In this document: one piece after another, positions 1 to 10,240 of the stretch | How the letters are laid out: each line of letters opens with the position of its first letter | Position numbering within the stretch: the first letter of the stretch is position 1 | DNA from: Thalassia testudinum | Taxonomy: Eukaryota; Streptophyta; Magnoliopsida; Alismatales; Hydrocharitaceae | Length of the DNA stretch: 64,000 nt | Direction: 5' to 3' | NCBI GenBank assembly: GCA_037157565.1 | Contig: JAZHRO010000002.1 | Coordinates: forward strand, 75,876,001 to 75,940,000 | Translations under genes and position numbers: made by a program | The notes under the pieces: generated by a model | What the model saw: the letters and a program-made list of their open reading frames with translations, nothing else | Databases searched by the model: none | What the model was told of the DNA's origin: nothing

Positions 1-132
1 AAGGATGGCAGGAACTCAGGCATACCCACCCACGTTCCCTTTAATAAAAAGTCGCCTCCCAAGGCCGACAGAAACTCAAGCATACCCACCCACGTTCCCT
101 TTAATACAAAGTCGTCTCTCTAAGGCTGACAG
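1..132. repeat. 60-bp tandem repeat, at least two copies
   Basis: Positions 1-60 and 61-120 align without gaps and share a long core (catacccacccacgttccc and its flanks). A third copy starts at about 121 and degrades after about 12 bases. The array probably extends left of the window. Confidence 0.8.
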
Positions 133-431
133 TCTAGTTTCAATGGTCATGCATCACAAGACCAAAGGCACCTTGGCCGCCTAAAAGTTACAACTCCTGC
201 TTTATGACAAATGCACGCCATGCTTTAATGAAAAAAGCTGGGAAATCATTTGGAGGCATCGTCTACTGCAGAGTTTTAAATACTTTAACTACTCTCTCAG
301 CAACATCCGCTAGCTAAAGAGTAAGGGGCATATCATGAAAGGCAAAAAGTGCCCTCGAACTCAAAACATCGCAGGAAGCTCGAGAAGGGATTTGGCTATC
401 CGGATGCAAAGTAAACAAGTAGATCAGGCCA
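1..431. other. Flanking DNA left of the solo LTR; no gene seen
   Basis: No convincing coding frame. It starts with a 60-bp tandem repeat (listed separately) and then runs as unassigned sequence to the GGCCA target duplication at 427-431, where solo LTR C begins. The DNA that adjoined it before the insertions resumes at 22585. Confidence 0.5.
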
Positions 432-1308
432 TGTTAAGAACGAGGCATCAGACAGTTTTTTAAGACATCTGGGAAGTGTCCCAGACATCTGGAACCCTTT
501 CCAGACGTCTAGTAATCAATTTTTACTGCGTACTCTCGCCCCTCTTTTTCTCTCTCTCCTGCAGACACGCCATCTCCCTCTTTTCTCTCTCCCCTCGCTG
601 CCTATATAAGCTCTTGCCATCTCCCTCACCCTCATCTCCTCCGACCTTCTCTTCTCCTTCTCCCTGCCAGTGCGAGAGCACAAGCGAGTGGGGGTGCGAC
701 GGGCGTGGGGTGTCACGGAGGGGCTGTTGCAGCTCGGGCAGCAGGCGGACGGGGCGCGGCGCGGCCATGCATCGCGGGTGGAGAGCGAGTCGGGCGCTGA
801 TTCTGGAAAATTTTCCAGAATCAGATTTCCAGAATCAGACGTCTGGGCTTAGGACCTGACGGCGGTGAAGACGTCTGGAGGACTGTCCAGACGTCTGGCC
901 GGTAAGATACTTCTATCTCCTTCCTTTTTCGCGTGTACGGCGATGCAGCCATCCGCCGCGCCTTCATCTGCAATCCGTCATGCTGAGAGCAGGTGTGGGT
1001 GCATCCAGGTTCTGCTCGGGAGGGCACGAGGACTCTCCATCCCACGTGAATCGGACATCTGGCCGCAGTGCCAGACGATGGGAAGGACTTCCAGACGTCC
1101 AGGATGACCTTCGGACGTCTGGGAACTAAGCTAGACACCCCCGTAGGCTTCTGGACGTTTGAAAGACTACACAGAGAGAAGGTACACTTTGACCCACATT
1201 TTAAGACGTCTGGAAGAGGTTCCAGACGTTTGATTTTGGGCAGTTTCATCGTTTTCGACCCGTTTAGGGCCCGTTTGGAGTCCGTTTTTCGCATTTCTAG
1301 TTGCGTTC
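432..1308 (+). mobile_element. Solo LTR C, left part (Tekay-like gypsy LTR)
   Basis: First 877 bp of an LTR related to those of elements A and B: AGACATCTGG/AGACGTCTGG units, a polypyrimidine stretch with a TATA box, a GC-rich leader and a 28-nt perfect palindrome at 797-824. The 5' end is diverged (TGTTAAGAACG where A and B have TGTAACGA). It stops at 1308 where element B inserted and resumes at 20892. The ends at 432 and 22584 are flanked by GGCCA (427-431) and GGCCC (22585-22589), a 4/5 match. No internal region of its own exists between the two halves, so it is a solo LTR left by recombination between the two LTRs of an older element. Confidence 0.85.
603..610 (+). promoter_or_regulatory. 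TATA box of solo LTR C
   Basis: TATATAAG lies after a pyrimidine-rich stretch. At the matching place A has TTAAAAGG (24888-24895) and B's 3' LTR has CCTTAAAAGG. Transcription would start about 30 bp downstream and run rightward into B's inverted LTR. Inferred from motif and position. Confidence 0.55.
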
Positions 1309-3988
1309 TGTAACGACCCGATTCCCGAGTCCCTAAGAGACACGAGAACCAGACCGACTCGACTAAACCCCAAGACCTGGTCGTCCAACGAGGAAGTAAC
1401 CAAAAGAGCAGTAAAATAAGCCACATTCAACATGAATATAACTAACAGTAAGAAAATACAGTAGTAAGGAAAGAAACCACTACAGTATGTACCACCACAA
1501 CAGTAGAACAACATTCATAACATAATATGAACTGCAGGTAAAGAAAAGTACAGCGGAAACAAGAACTACTTACTACAGTGGAACCAAAAAGAGGTACAAG
1601 AGAACAGTGGTAACTCTACTGGACCCTACTCGGCCCAGCGTCCTCTGCAGCCGCTGACCCTGGCTGCTCAACACCTGGTCCTGAAAGGTAACGAGTGTAA
1701 CACGTCAGCAAAACGCTGAGTAGAGTGGCAGCTAAACTAAAGAAACAGTAAAGTGCACAGTAGCTGTTTTAATTTTCTTTCTTCCTTTATTTATGTCTTT
1801 CTATTGTTTCACAATTATCTATTTCTCAGATCCTTCACTTGATCTCGAATGTTCCTCGTGGGAACGATCTTGATTGCAGTCTTTTCCGAACAGTAGAAGT
1901 AGCATGTGGTGCTCTCCTGGTCGGGAGAGTCCCCTGTGGTGATCCTACTCTCAGTCAACCACCCCAAGGTCACGAACAAGCGTAACGGTGACTACGGCAC
2001 ACGCGATAAACGCACAGGTAGCTAACCCGCACTGACACGCGGTCAGTCGTTTCCATTAACCATTGCGCCCAAAGCACAGCACGGAACCAGTACAGGGCAG
2101 AGCCCTCTCAGTAACAGGGGTCCAACCCCTCCACAGTAACCAAACAGGGGCCTTGCCCCTCCACAGTCCGCGCACCCTTGCCTGACTACCCTGGTTTGCC
2201 CTAGTGGGCCTAACAAGTCAGTGTAGGAGGCTAGCAGAACCCCAGGGCCCTTGGGGTAGCTAGTACCTCCCTACACTAGTAGCTCTCCTCGGTACTACGT
2301 ACACGAGGGCCAGCAAGTCGGTACAGAGTGGCCAGTCCTAACCCCATGTCCCTACGGCGGCTAGCTCCGCTCTGCACTAAACAGGGGGACAGTCGCTCTC
2401 CTTAGTACTCCGTACTCAAGGGCCAGCTCACTTCCCCAATTCTATTCCATTCACTTTCCAGGAGTTCTACTCCTAATTCCCCGTAGGGTTCCATCTCTTT
2501 AACTCAGCACATTCCGGTTTCACCTTTCTAGTTTCACGTTCATACATCCCATATTCTTACTCATGTTCATTTATTCGTAACAGGCAGCTGTTTAAACAAA
2601 TTTACAGGCAGCTATTATTTCTTTTCCACATTTTCAAGACTGCAGTGTTCACATATTCCACTAGTTTTCCCATCCTAGGATTCATGTCATACCCTAGGAT
2701 CTATCATACAATCTAGTTTTCCAGCCCTAGGATTTATGCAACACCCTAGGATCTATCATTCAATCTCGTTTCTCATTCCTAGGATTCATGCAATGTCCTA
2801 GGTTCTATTTATGGTTTCATAATTTAACAGATTATACTTAAAACCACTCTACCGGTTACAAGGGGCGAACTGGGGGCGTGGTCGGGAATCCCACGTGTCT
2901 CCGCAACCCCTAAGACTGCAACGGAACAGGGTCCTATCACAAGGATCAAACACAAGAGATTTCTCAAAACAGTATACAGCTACTGTAGACAGGTAGAGGA
3001 TTTAATTCCGAAAGGAACGCAACTCGAAACGCGAAAAACGGAACCCGAACGGGCCCTAAACGGGACGAAAATGACGAAACAGTGCAAAATCAGACGTCTG
3101 GAACTTATTCCAGACATCTTAAAAAGTGGATCAGGGGTTACCTTGCTCTGCGTGGTCTCTCAGACGTCCAGAAGCCTGCGGGGGCATCTGGCCTAGTTCG
3201 CAGACGTCCGATGGTCACCCCGGACGTTTGGAAGTCGTTCCCGTCGTCTGGCACTGCAGCCAGACGTCTGATTCGCGTTGGATGCGAGTCTCAGAACCTG
3301 CGCATACCCATTTCCTCTCTCTCTTAGCACGGTCAGTCGAAGAAAACGAAGAAGCGGAAATAACTCACATTTCAGACGTCTGGACAGTCTTCCAGACGTC
3401 TTCCCCGTCATCTGGTTGGAATCACAGACGTCTGATTCTGGAAAATTTTCCAGAATCAGGGCGCCACTCGCCCTCCGCTCGCGACGCACAGCCGCGGTGC
3501 GAGTGCTCCGCCTGCTGCTCGAGCTGCAGCAGGCCTCCCACGCCACCCCGCGTCTGCTGCGCCCCCGTCGGCCGACTCCCGCTGCCCCGGCAGGCTCGAG
3601 CCCTCACGGCCGACGCCTCCTCCCCCGCGCAGCACCTCCTCCCGCACCCGCCGCGGCTGTCGCCGCCGCCGCTCACTCGCGCTCGCTCTCGCGCACAGAC
3701 TGGAAGGAGAAGAGGAAGGGGGCGGAGGTGACGGGAGTGAGGGGGAGGGCGTGGCCTTTTAAGGCCGCGCGAGGAGGAGAGAGAGAGCAGGATAGGGTGG
3801 TCTGCGGCCGCAGGAGAGAGGGAAAAAGAGAGGGAGAGAGAGCATACACAGGTCTGCACGCTCAGGCGCGCAGACGAATCGCGCGTGCCAACAATAACTG
3901 ATTCCCAGACGTCTGGAAGTGGTTCTAGACGTCTGGTCAAACATCTGGGCCACCTCCCAGACGTCTTAAAAGACGTCTGAAGCGTGCG
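1309..3988 (-). mobile_element. Inverted, nearly full-length LTR at the 5' edge of B
   Basis: Read on the minus strand this is an LTR of the A/B family from about base 9 to its end: AGACGTCT cluster near 3900-3975, GC-rich leader 3480-3720, palindrome 3432-3459, then the LTR 3' part ending CGGGTCGTTACA at 1309. The first eight or so LTR bases are lost at the 3988/3989 junction, which shows short GCG/TG microhomology. It is longer than B's 3' LTR, which has internal deletions. It shares variants with the 3989-4751 fragment (acaggggactctcccgacc) that B's 3' LTR lacks, so these two pieces probably come from one parental LTR. Confidence 0.85.
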
Positions 3989-4751
3989 TGGGCGCACCCG
4001 TTAACGGAAACGACTGACCGCGTACCAGTGCGGGTTAGCTACCTGTGAGTTTATCGCGCGTGCCGTAGTCACCGTTACGTCTGTCCGTGACCTTGGGGTG
4101 GTTGACTGAGAGTAGGATCACCACAGGGGACTCTCCCGACCAGGAGAGCACCACGTGCTACTTCTACTGTTCGGAAAAGACTGCAATCAAGATCGTTCCC
4201 ACGAGGAACATTCAAGATCAAGTGAAGGATCTGAGAAATAGATAATTGTAAAACAATAGAAAGACGTAAATAAAGGAAGAAAGAAAATTAAGACAGCTAC
4301 TGTGCACTTTACTGTTTCTTTAGTTTAGCTGCCACTCTACTCAGCGTTTTGCTGATGTGTTACACTCGTTACCTTTCAGGACCAGGTGTTGAGCAGCCAG
4401 GGTCAGCGGCTGCAGAGGACGCTGAGCCGAGTAGGGTCCAGTAGAGTTACCACTGTTCTCTTGTACCTCTTTTTGGTTCCACTGTAGTAAGTAGTTCTTG
4501 TTTCCGTTGTACTTTTCTTTACCTGCAGTTCATATTATGTTATGAATGTTGTTCTACTGTTGTGGTGGTACATACTGTAGTGGTTTCTTTCCTTACTGCT
4601 GTGTTTTCTTACTGTTAGTTATATTCATGTTGAATGTGGCTTATTTTACTGCTCTTTTGGTTACTTCCTCGTTGGACGACCAGGTCTTGGGGTTTAGTCG
4701 AGTCGCCCCGGTTCTCGTGTCTCGTAGGGACTCGGGAATCGGGTCGTTACA
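3989..4751 (+). mobile_element. Terminal 763 bp of B's 5' LTR, normal orientation
   Basis: Begins inside the LTR at tgggcgcacccg and ends at TCGTTACA, right before the primer site. It forms inverted-repeat arms with 1309-2071, separated by about 1.9 kb. The segment corresponds to about 26576-27333 of element A. Confidence 0.88.
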
Positions 4752-4754
4752 AGA

Positions 4755-4766
4755 TGGTATCAGAGC
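4755..4766 (+). promoter_or_regulatory. Primer binding site of B (initiator-Met tRNA)
   Basis: TGGTATCAGAGC, complementary to the 3' end of plant initiator-Met tRNA, starts three bases after the LTR end. Element A has the same arrangement. Confidence 0.9.
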
Positions 4767-4933
4767 AAGGTCGTCCCGAGAAGTGAATCAACTAACTGGA
4801 AAATAACCAATTCACATGTCTATAACTAGAGTAGCCACCACAACATATCTTTTGACATGAGCTCTTAGACGTTTCCGTTCAGTATCGTTCCGTAGTGACG
4901 TGTTCCGTTTTGTTTCGCGTCTCCTTGCAAGAG

Positions 4934-5208
4934 ATGCCTCGTCGTGGGACCAGTGAGGCAGGCCGCGGGCGCGGCCGAGGACGAGGTCGGCGAGGTGGGC
5001 GTGCCGTTGCCGACACCCCAGTGGACCAGCCACTACTCCCGGGCGTCCAGGCCCAGGACCTCGCCCGGCTGATACGAGACATTGTACGAGAGGAGCTCCA
5101 CCCACCGCACCGAGCACCTCACCCTGGGGCTATGGAGGGAGAGTCCTCTGTGGGACCACTCGACGAACGTGGCTCTGGACACGGGGGAGGGGATGGGCCG
5201 CCGCTGCC
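4934..5208 (+). pseudogene. Element B gag, N-terminal fragment
   Basis: Starts at the same ATG (MPRRGT) as element A's polyprotein. It encodes the Gly/Arg-rich N-terminus and the segment [19 protein letters not shown], with scattered differences from A. After about 91 codons it is cut by insertion of element D at the target CTGCC (5204-5208); the reading frame resumes at 14161. The downstream part has many stops, so this is a broken gene. Confidence 0.9.
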
Positions 5209-5899
5209 TGATGGTCGGCCTGGATAGGTTGTTAATATGATATTTTTATCGTTGAAATGTGTATAGTGGTTAACCTAATTCAGACCTAACCATCTCTTTA
5301 CAAAATTTTTAACCTGGCCTAATTGATTTTATCTTGTCACTTTTAAGCCCAGGGTCGAACTCAGGGAAGTGGGGTTCAAGTCGAGTTTCTACGTTTTCCT
5401 TAAAACGCGTCTCTTCCGTTCGTTTATTCTGTTTTTGGTATTTTTCTTATTTAGGTTTTTTTTTGGTAATCCTTGTTCTTGAGGCACACCCTCAAAATTG
5501 TGTCCTTGGCTTTTAGCCAAAACAGAGTTTCAAAACACGTCTTGCTACTTGCAAGACGGGGGTACCTGCAAATCAAAGATTATCTTTTCACTTTTATACC
5601 TTTTTTTATCTTTTTACTAAGAAAGAAACTAACAGATAGAAAGTAAATATAGTAGCTATAGATATATATTTATATGTAGTATATATATAAAGGGGTGGGG
5701 GTGGAGGTGACGATGGAGTGTAGCACTATGTCGAGTCAGCCGACGTCTAGAGAGACGCAACCAACACGACTAGGTGCCGCGTGGAGTGTGGATGGAGGAT
5801 GGATGATGTATGGGACCACGCTTTTTTTGTACGCGTGTATCAGGGAATATCAGCAACTGGTGCAGATATCCCCGCGATACAGCGTATAATAAATAACGT

Positions 5900-6003
5900 G
5901 AAAATATATGTACATATGTATGTATATAAATGTATAAGTATATATGTATAGATATATATAGATATATATATATATATATATACATATATACATACATATA
6001 TAT

Positions 6004-6069
<66 letters not shown>

Positions 6070-6330
6070 ATATGTATATAGCTATGTATATATGTATATA
6101 AGTATATATATATAATACTATATGTATGTATACATAACTATATAGATACACTATGTATATATAAGTATATATATATAATACTATATAGATATATATATAT
6201 ATATGTATATAAGTATATATGTATCTAGATATGTAGATATATGTATATAGTTATATAGATATATATATGTATATATGTATGTATATATGTATCAATATAT
6301 AAGTATGCGTATATATATGTTTATAGTATA
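5900..6330. repeat. TA-rich microsatellite in the D LTR
   Basis: About 400 bp of TA, TATG and TAGATA units, including an uninterrupted TA run near 6006-6060, followed by a TG run (about 6332-6352) and GA runs (about 6407-6470). The same block is at about 12340-12770 in the other LTR. Confidence 0.9.
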
Positions 6331-6689
6331 GGTGTGTGTGTGTGTGTGTGTGAAAGTGTGAGTGTAGATGTCTGTGTGCGTCGGTGTAGTGTGTGAGAAA
6401 GTGTTGTGAGAGAGAGTGAGAGAGAGAGAGAGAGAGAATGGGAGAGAGAGAGAGCAGGAGAGAGCGAAGGCAGGAGAGAGCGGGCCGCACTGCAGGGGAC
6501 GAGTTAAGACGTCCGGAGGTGAAGACCGTCGTCTGATGGTCGCGGGCGCACGGGCGCGTCTTCGCCCAGAGGAGGAGAGGAGTCTGCGTCGACCTGCTGC
6601 GAGCGCGGAGGCTCGCGACAGCGCGCTCGGAGAAGGAGGCGGGGAGTCTGCAGGCACGCGCGGGCGCTTGCAGAGGTTGGTAGGGAGGC

Positions 6690-7075
6690 AGGAAGGCGCT
6701 TGGCCGGCCGCTGCTGAGGAGCGCAGCGACCGGTTGCGGGCGCAGAGGCGGCAGAGCAGAGGCGGAGACGGGGAAGTGCCCTGCAGGCGCGCGCGGAGAG
6801 CTGAGCGCCTGCGGGGAAGGTCGCGGAGGTGCGAGGGGAGGTTCTGCAGTGGTCGCGGAGGGTCGCGGGGGTCGGCGCGAGGAGGCCTGGCCGCTGCAGT
6901 GCGCGCAGCGGCCTGCTGCGGCTGCAACTGCGGCGTGGACAGAACGGAGACGGAGGCGGGGAACGGGCCTGCAGGCGCGCGCGGAGGGTTGTGCGCCTGC
7001 GGGGAAGGTCGCGGAGGAGGCGGGGGTGCTGCTGCTGCTGCTGTCGCCGCTGGGCTGCTGCTGCTGCTGCTGCTT
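6690..7075. repeat. GC-rich tandem duplication (about 187 bp) with CTG runs in the D LTR
   Basis: The segments near 6781-6830 and 6968-7017 share ctgcaggcgcgcgcggag and gcgcctgcggggaaggtcgc, and neighbouring sequence is repeated at the same spacing. Two runs of CTG follow at about 7027-7072. The second LTR carries the same array. Confidence 0.75.
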
Positions 7076-7372
7076 CAAGCTTCGGACCTTGAAGCGGCAG
7101 CAATGGCGTGGAGATGCAAACGAAGAGAAAAGAACACACCACGCCCACCGGCTCGTTGAAGAGCTGGGCGGTGGTGCTCCCACTGTGGTGGTGTGCACCA
7201 CAGTGGGTTCTCCTGCTCGTCGGGTGCCTCCTCGACGGAGGGCCGACGTATGGGAGGGGAGAACGGTGGAGAGGAAGGTGGTGGACTGCAGGGTGGCGTT
7301 TTGCAGCAGCTCGCCGCAGCTGCGTATTGCAGCAATGTTCCTCCTTTTCTTGTCGCGAGGAAGAGCTGCGGC

Positions 7373-7378
7373 TTTATA
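7373..7378 (-). promoter_or_regulatory. Probable TATA box of the D LTR
   Basis: Minus strand reads ctctataaagccg. The copy that would drive full-length transcription is at 13815-13820 in the right-hand (5') LTR, about 340 bp from its start. Inferred from motif and position only. Confidence 0.45.
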
Positions 7379-7713
7379 GAGGAGGAGAGCGTGGCGGGGA
7401 GGCATGGCAGCAGCAGGGAGAGGTGTTGGCAGGGTATGGCATCGCATGCAGCATGGCGTGGAAGAAATGAACCGTGGGAAGAAGAGAAAAGAAGAAATCA
7501 AGAGGGAAAATAAAAAGATGTGGATTTTGCAAGGAGGCACTTGAAGAAAAATGTTAATATGCAAGCCATTTATTCCATTCTCTTCTCCTCTCAATTAAAT
7601 GCATGCATGCAAGCTTTTTTTACAAATGCAACTACAGGATTATAATATACATAGTTAATGCTAGAAAATAGCATAAGAAGGCGTTCTTATAGGCGTGTTT
7701 TGAGGTGCAAACA

Positions 7714-8182
7714 TATACCCCCATGCCTATCTTTTGCTAGTCCCTAGCAAAACCGTATTTAGAAATGATCTTAAGCTGAAGATTTTCTTCTGAGGTGATA
7801 TCGGTGTGTTTATTATCGAATATTGTGAGAACCAATTGTAGAGAAGATTACCAGTACTTTAAGTCTTACATGACAAAGATCATCTCTCAACTAACCAGGA
7901 CTCTTGATATTTAAACCTTAAGTACGATTTCCAGGACCCAGGAGGTTTTGCCGTACTCGAGAGCTCAAGAGGTTATGGTTTGTGCATAGTGATGGATCAA
8001 GACTAACCAGATGAACATTAAGACTCACTCCCAGGGTTTCACGAATTTTTAAGTACAGGTTGGTCCCAATTTCAGCTCGTGTTTTCGGATTGACCCTTAA
8101 GATGATTACGGAAAACTCAACTCCCATTTTCGAAAAACAAATTATACCGACATTTATGAGATATACTGACTCTTTTGCAACA

Positions 8183-8225
<43 letters not shown>

Positions 8226-8620
8226 GTGGGAGAGTTTCTTTTTGTTGGAAAGAGCCACTCCTAAACACAAGACTAAAGCTTGGGATAAAAAGTCTACCTG
8301 CACGCACAGGTAAGGACTCCACCTTTCCTAATGAACACTAGGGTTGGATCTTATGTTCACCTGATCTTTCCTGATATGTGTAGTGTGAACCAAGTTTACT
8401 TAAGCTCTCAAGAAAAAGCAAACCAACGAATCCTGTACTGGTGTCTCAGGTACAAGAAACGTTCTTAGTTAGGAGAGATTTTGATCTATTTCGTCAATGC
8501 TTTAAGTGAATTAAGCCGAGCCTGAGCGAATCAAGCTTCTGTGGCCTGGAAATTCTTCAAAACAGAGGTTGAATATCCATAAACACTTATTGTATTTTTG
8601 TTTCAGCTTTTAGATCATTA
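7714..8620 (-). other. Element D 3' non-coding region with polypurine tract and A40 run
   Basis: Next to the LTR the minus strand reads GATAGGCATGGGGGTATA (7714-7731), a short G-rich stretch at the place expected for the plus-strand primer. Further in, 8185-8224 is an uninterrupted run of 40 T, i.e. A40 in the element's sense. No credible gene is seen. Confidence 0.6.
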
Positions 8621-8641
8621 CTAAACACCATTTATTACTAA

Positions 8642-8678
<37 letters not shown>

Positions 8679-10240
8679 CTTTTCTTTTTTCTTTTTCTTG
8701 CATATTTATAAATAGGTGGTAATTGTCTGATACCATAAAATACCCGGATCCTATGGATGCCTATCCACCCCCCCATGCCAAACAATGCTATGTCCTCATA
8801 TGCATGCAAGGAAAGGCAGAGAACGGACGACAGATCGGGTAACAGGAGCTGAGGTTTAGGGTATAAATCAGGGTGGAAGGGTGGGTGGATGGTGGGTGGT
8901 GAAGAGAAAAGCGAAGTAATCGCGATAGAGGCGTGAAAAGTAATGGTGGATGGTGAGAGATTTGGCGTTTTCTGGGACGAGAATGTCCCAGGCGGATCAG
9001 AAAACAGATCAGGAAGAGGAAGTTGGCCCTTAGATTGGCCAAGAAGGGGGGCTTTTTGGATAGATGGATCCAAAAGGGAATAGCCCCGGTGAGTAAGCTG
9101 TGGGCTCAAGGTCCCAGTGTGGATTTGCAAATCCGCCTGATTTAGCGGGAAAGAAAGGGCAATCCGGTCTTCCATAGTGTGGACCGGCGGTGAGCAGCCC
9201 GGCAATGACTCAGACCACGAGGTATGGGAAGCGGAGAAAACCTCGTCAGAAGTCTGGTCAGGAGAAGGTACAGGAATAGGGAGGGATTGGGGAACGTCAC
9301 AGTTTGTGTTGGTCAGGCAGTCGTCAGGTAATTTGCAGCGGTCTGAATCGGCTCCAATTAGTTCGATACACGTACTGACAGTCACGTCCTCGTCAGACGT
9401 GTCATCCTTGATGTGATCACTATCATCATAAGAGTGCGGTGCTGCAGCGGGATTAACCTGAAATCCCGAAGGAATACTCGGAGCTTGCAGAATTTGATGA
9501 ACCTGTTCCTGAGAAGGTTGTACCTGTGGTTGCGGACCACAGGGTACAAAGTTTTGCGGGTTTGGAACAGGTTGGGCGGGAAAAGTGCCCTGAGATCGAG
9601 TCACCATGCTTAGTTGACTGATCTCAGCATTCTGCTGTGCCAAATGCTGAAGAGAGGTCATGTTTTCTTTATGGCGCTTTGACATTTCCGTCATCATTCG
9701 CATCAATTTATCAAGAGGTTTTGATGCGTGTTTGGTTTTCTGTACACAAGGGCCTGATGGCAGATTTACCATAGGATTAGACTGGGCCCTTGGGATGACG
9801 GGTGCGGACGATCGCATTGGTCCACCAGCGGGGTTTCGACGCTGCGGGTTGTTGGACCATGCAAAGTTGGGATGATTATGCCACCCTGGGTTATACGTGG
9901 CAGAAAACGGGTTATTCCCCAGGGTGCAGGCATCTTCTATGCCAGAAGACGTGTCCGCATATGTGTCCGAGTACACGGAGGCTTGGTCCTCCATGTTGAA
10001 ATACTGGCTCGCAGAAGCTAGTTCCACATGACTTACCGAGTCGCTTGGCGCGACACTCGATAAGGAAGGTCTTACAGGGTTTCCAGGGATAAGCCTGGTG
10101 TTGAAAGAATTGAAATTGTGACGAAGTGGTGAGGCGGAGGTGTGTGCCATGTTTGTGGAGGCGGAGGATGATTCGGCTCTTTTTCTAGATTTATCAGTCA
10201 ATACAAGCAATTCAGGGTTTTGTGACCTCCTCCCAAACAT
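8621..10240 (-). CDS. Gag-derived ORF of element D (Athila/Tat-type, core apparently missing)
   Basis: A 539-codon ORF from the ATG at 10240. Around residues 100-125 it has ATYNPGWHNHPNFAWSNNP, resembling the YNPGWRNHPNFSW motif downstream of the Gag core in plant Athila/Tat elements. Around residues 205-230 it has ISQLSMVTRSQGTFPAQP, resembling the L-RxQGxLPS-PNPK segment that follows in those proteins. Between the Ser-rich N-terminus and the first motif I see no tryptophan-containing Retrotrans_gag core, so that core appears deleted. No zinc knuckle or protease motif is visible. The last 60 residues are Lys and Ile-Tyr runs read from simple repeats, so the functional end may lie earlier. 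It could be a structural protein fragment, or a frame that is open only because the insertion is recent. Confidence 0.6.

Larger units (their letters stand above)
5209..7713 (-). mobile_element. Element D LTR (3' LTR in the element's sense)
   Basis: 2505 bp, matching 11649-14155 throughout except for a 2-bp difference in a TA run. It contains an AT microsatellite, short TG and GA repeats, a GC-rich block with an internal duplication and CTG runs, and a TATA motif on the minus strand at 7373-7378. Long open frames on both strands cross these simple repeats and are not credible proteins. Confidence 0.92.

Noticed and set aside
4546..4806. MLFYCCGGTYCSG-type ORFs, also near 20681 and on the minus strand at 1167-1514
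   Set aside because: They are translations of the conserved LTR 3' third, present in every LTR copy, and in no element do they join a coding region.
6251..7594. 447-codon minus-strand ORF (and others of 211-247 codons on both strands) in the D LTR, repeated at 12693-14036
   Set aside because: They run through TA, TG, GA and CTG repeats and GC-rich DNA with few stops in any frame, and contain only low-complexity Ser, Pro, Arg and Tyr-Ile runs.
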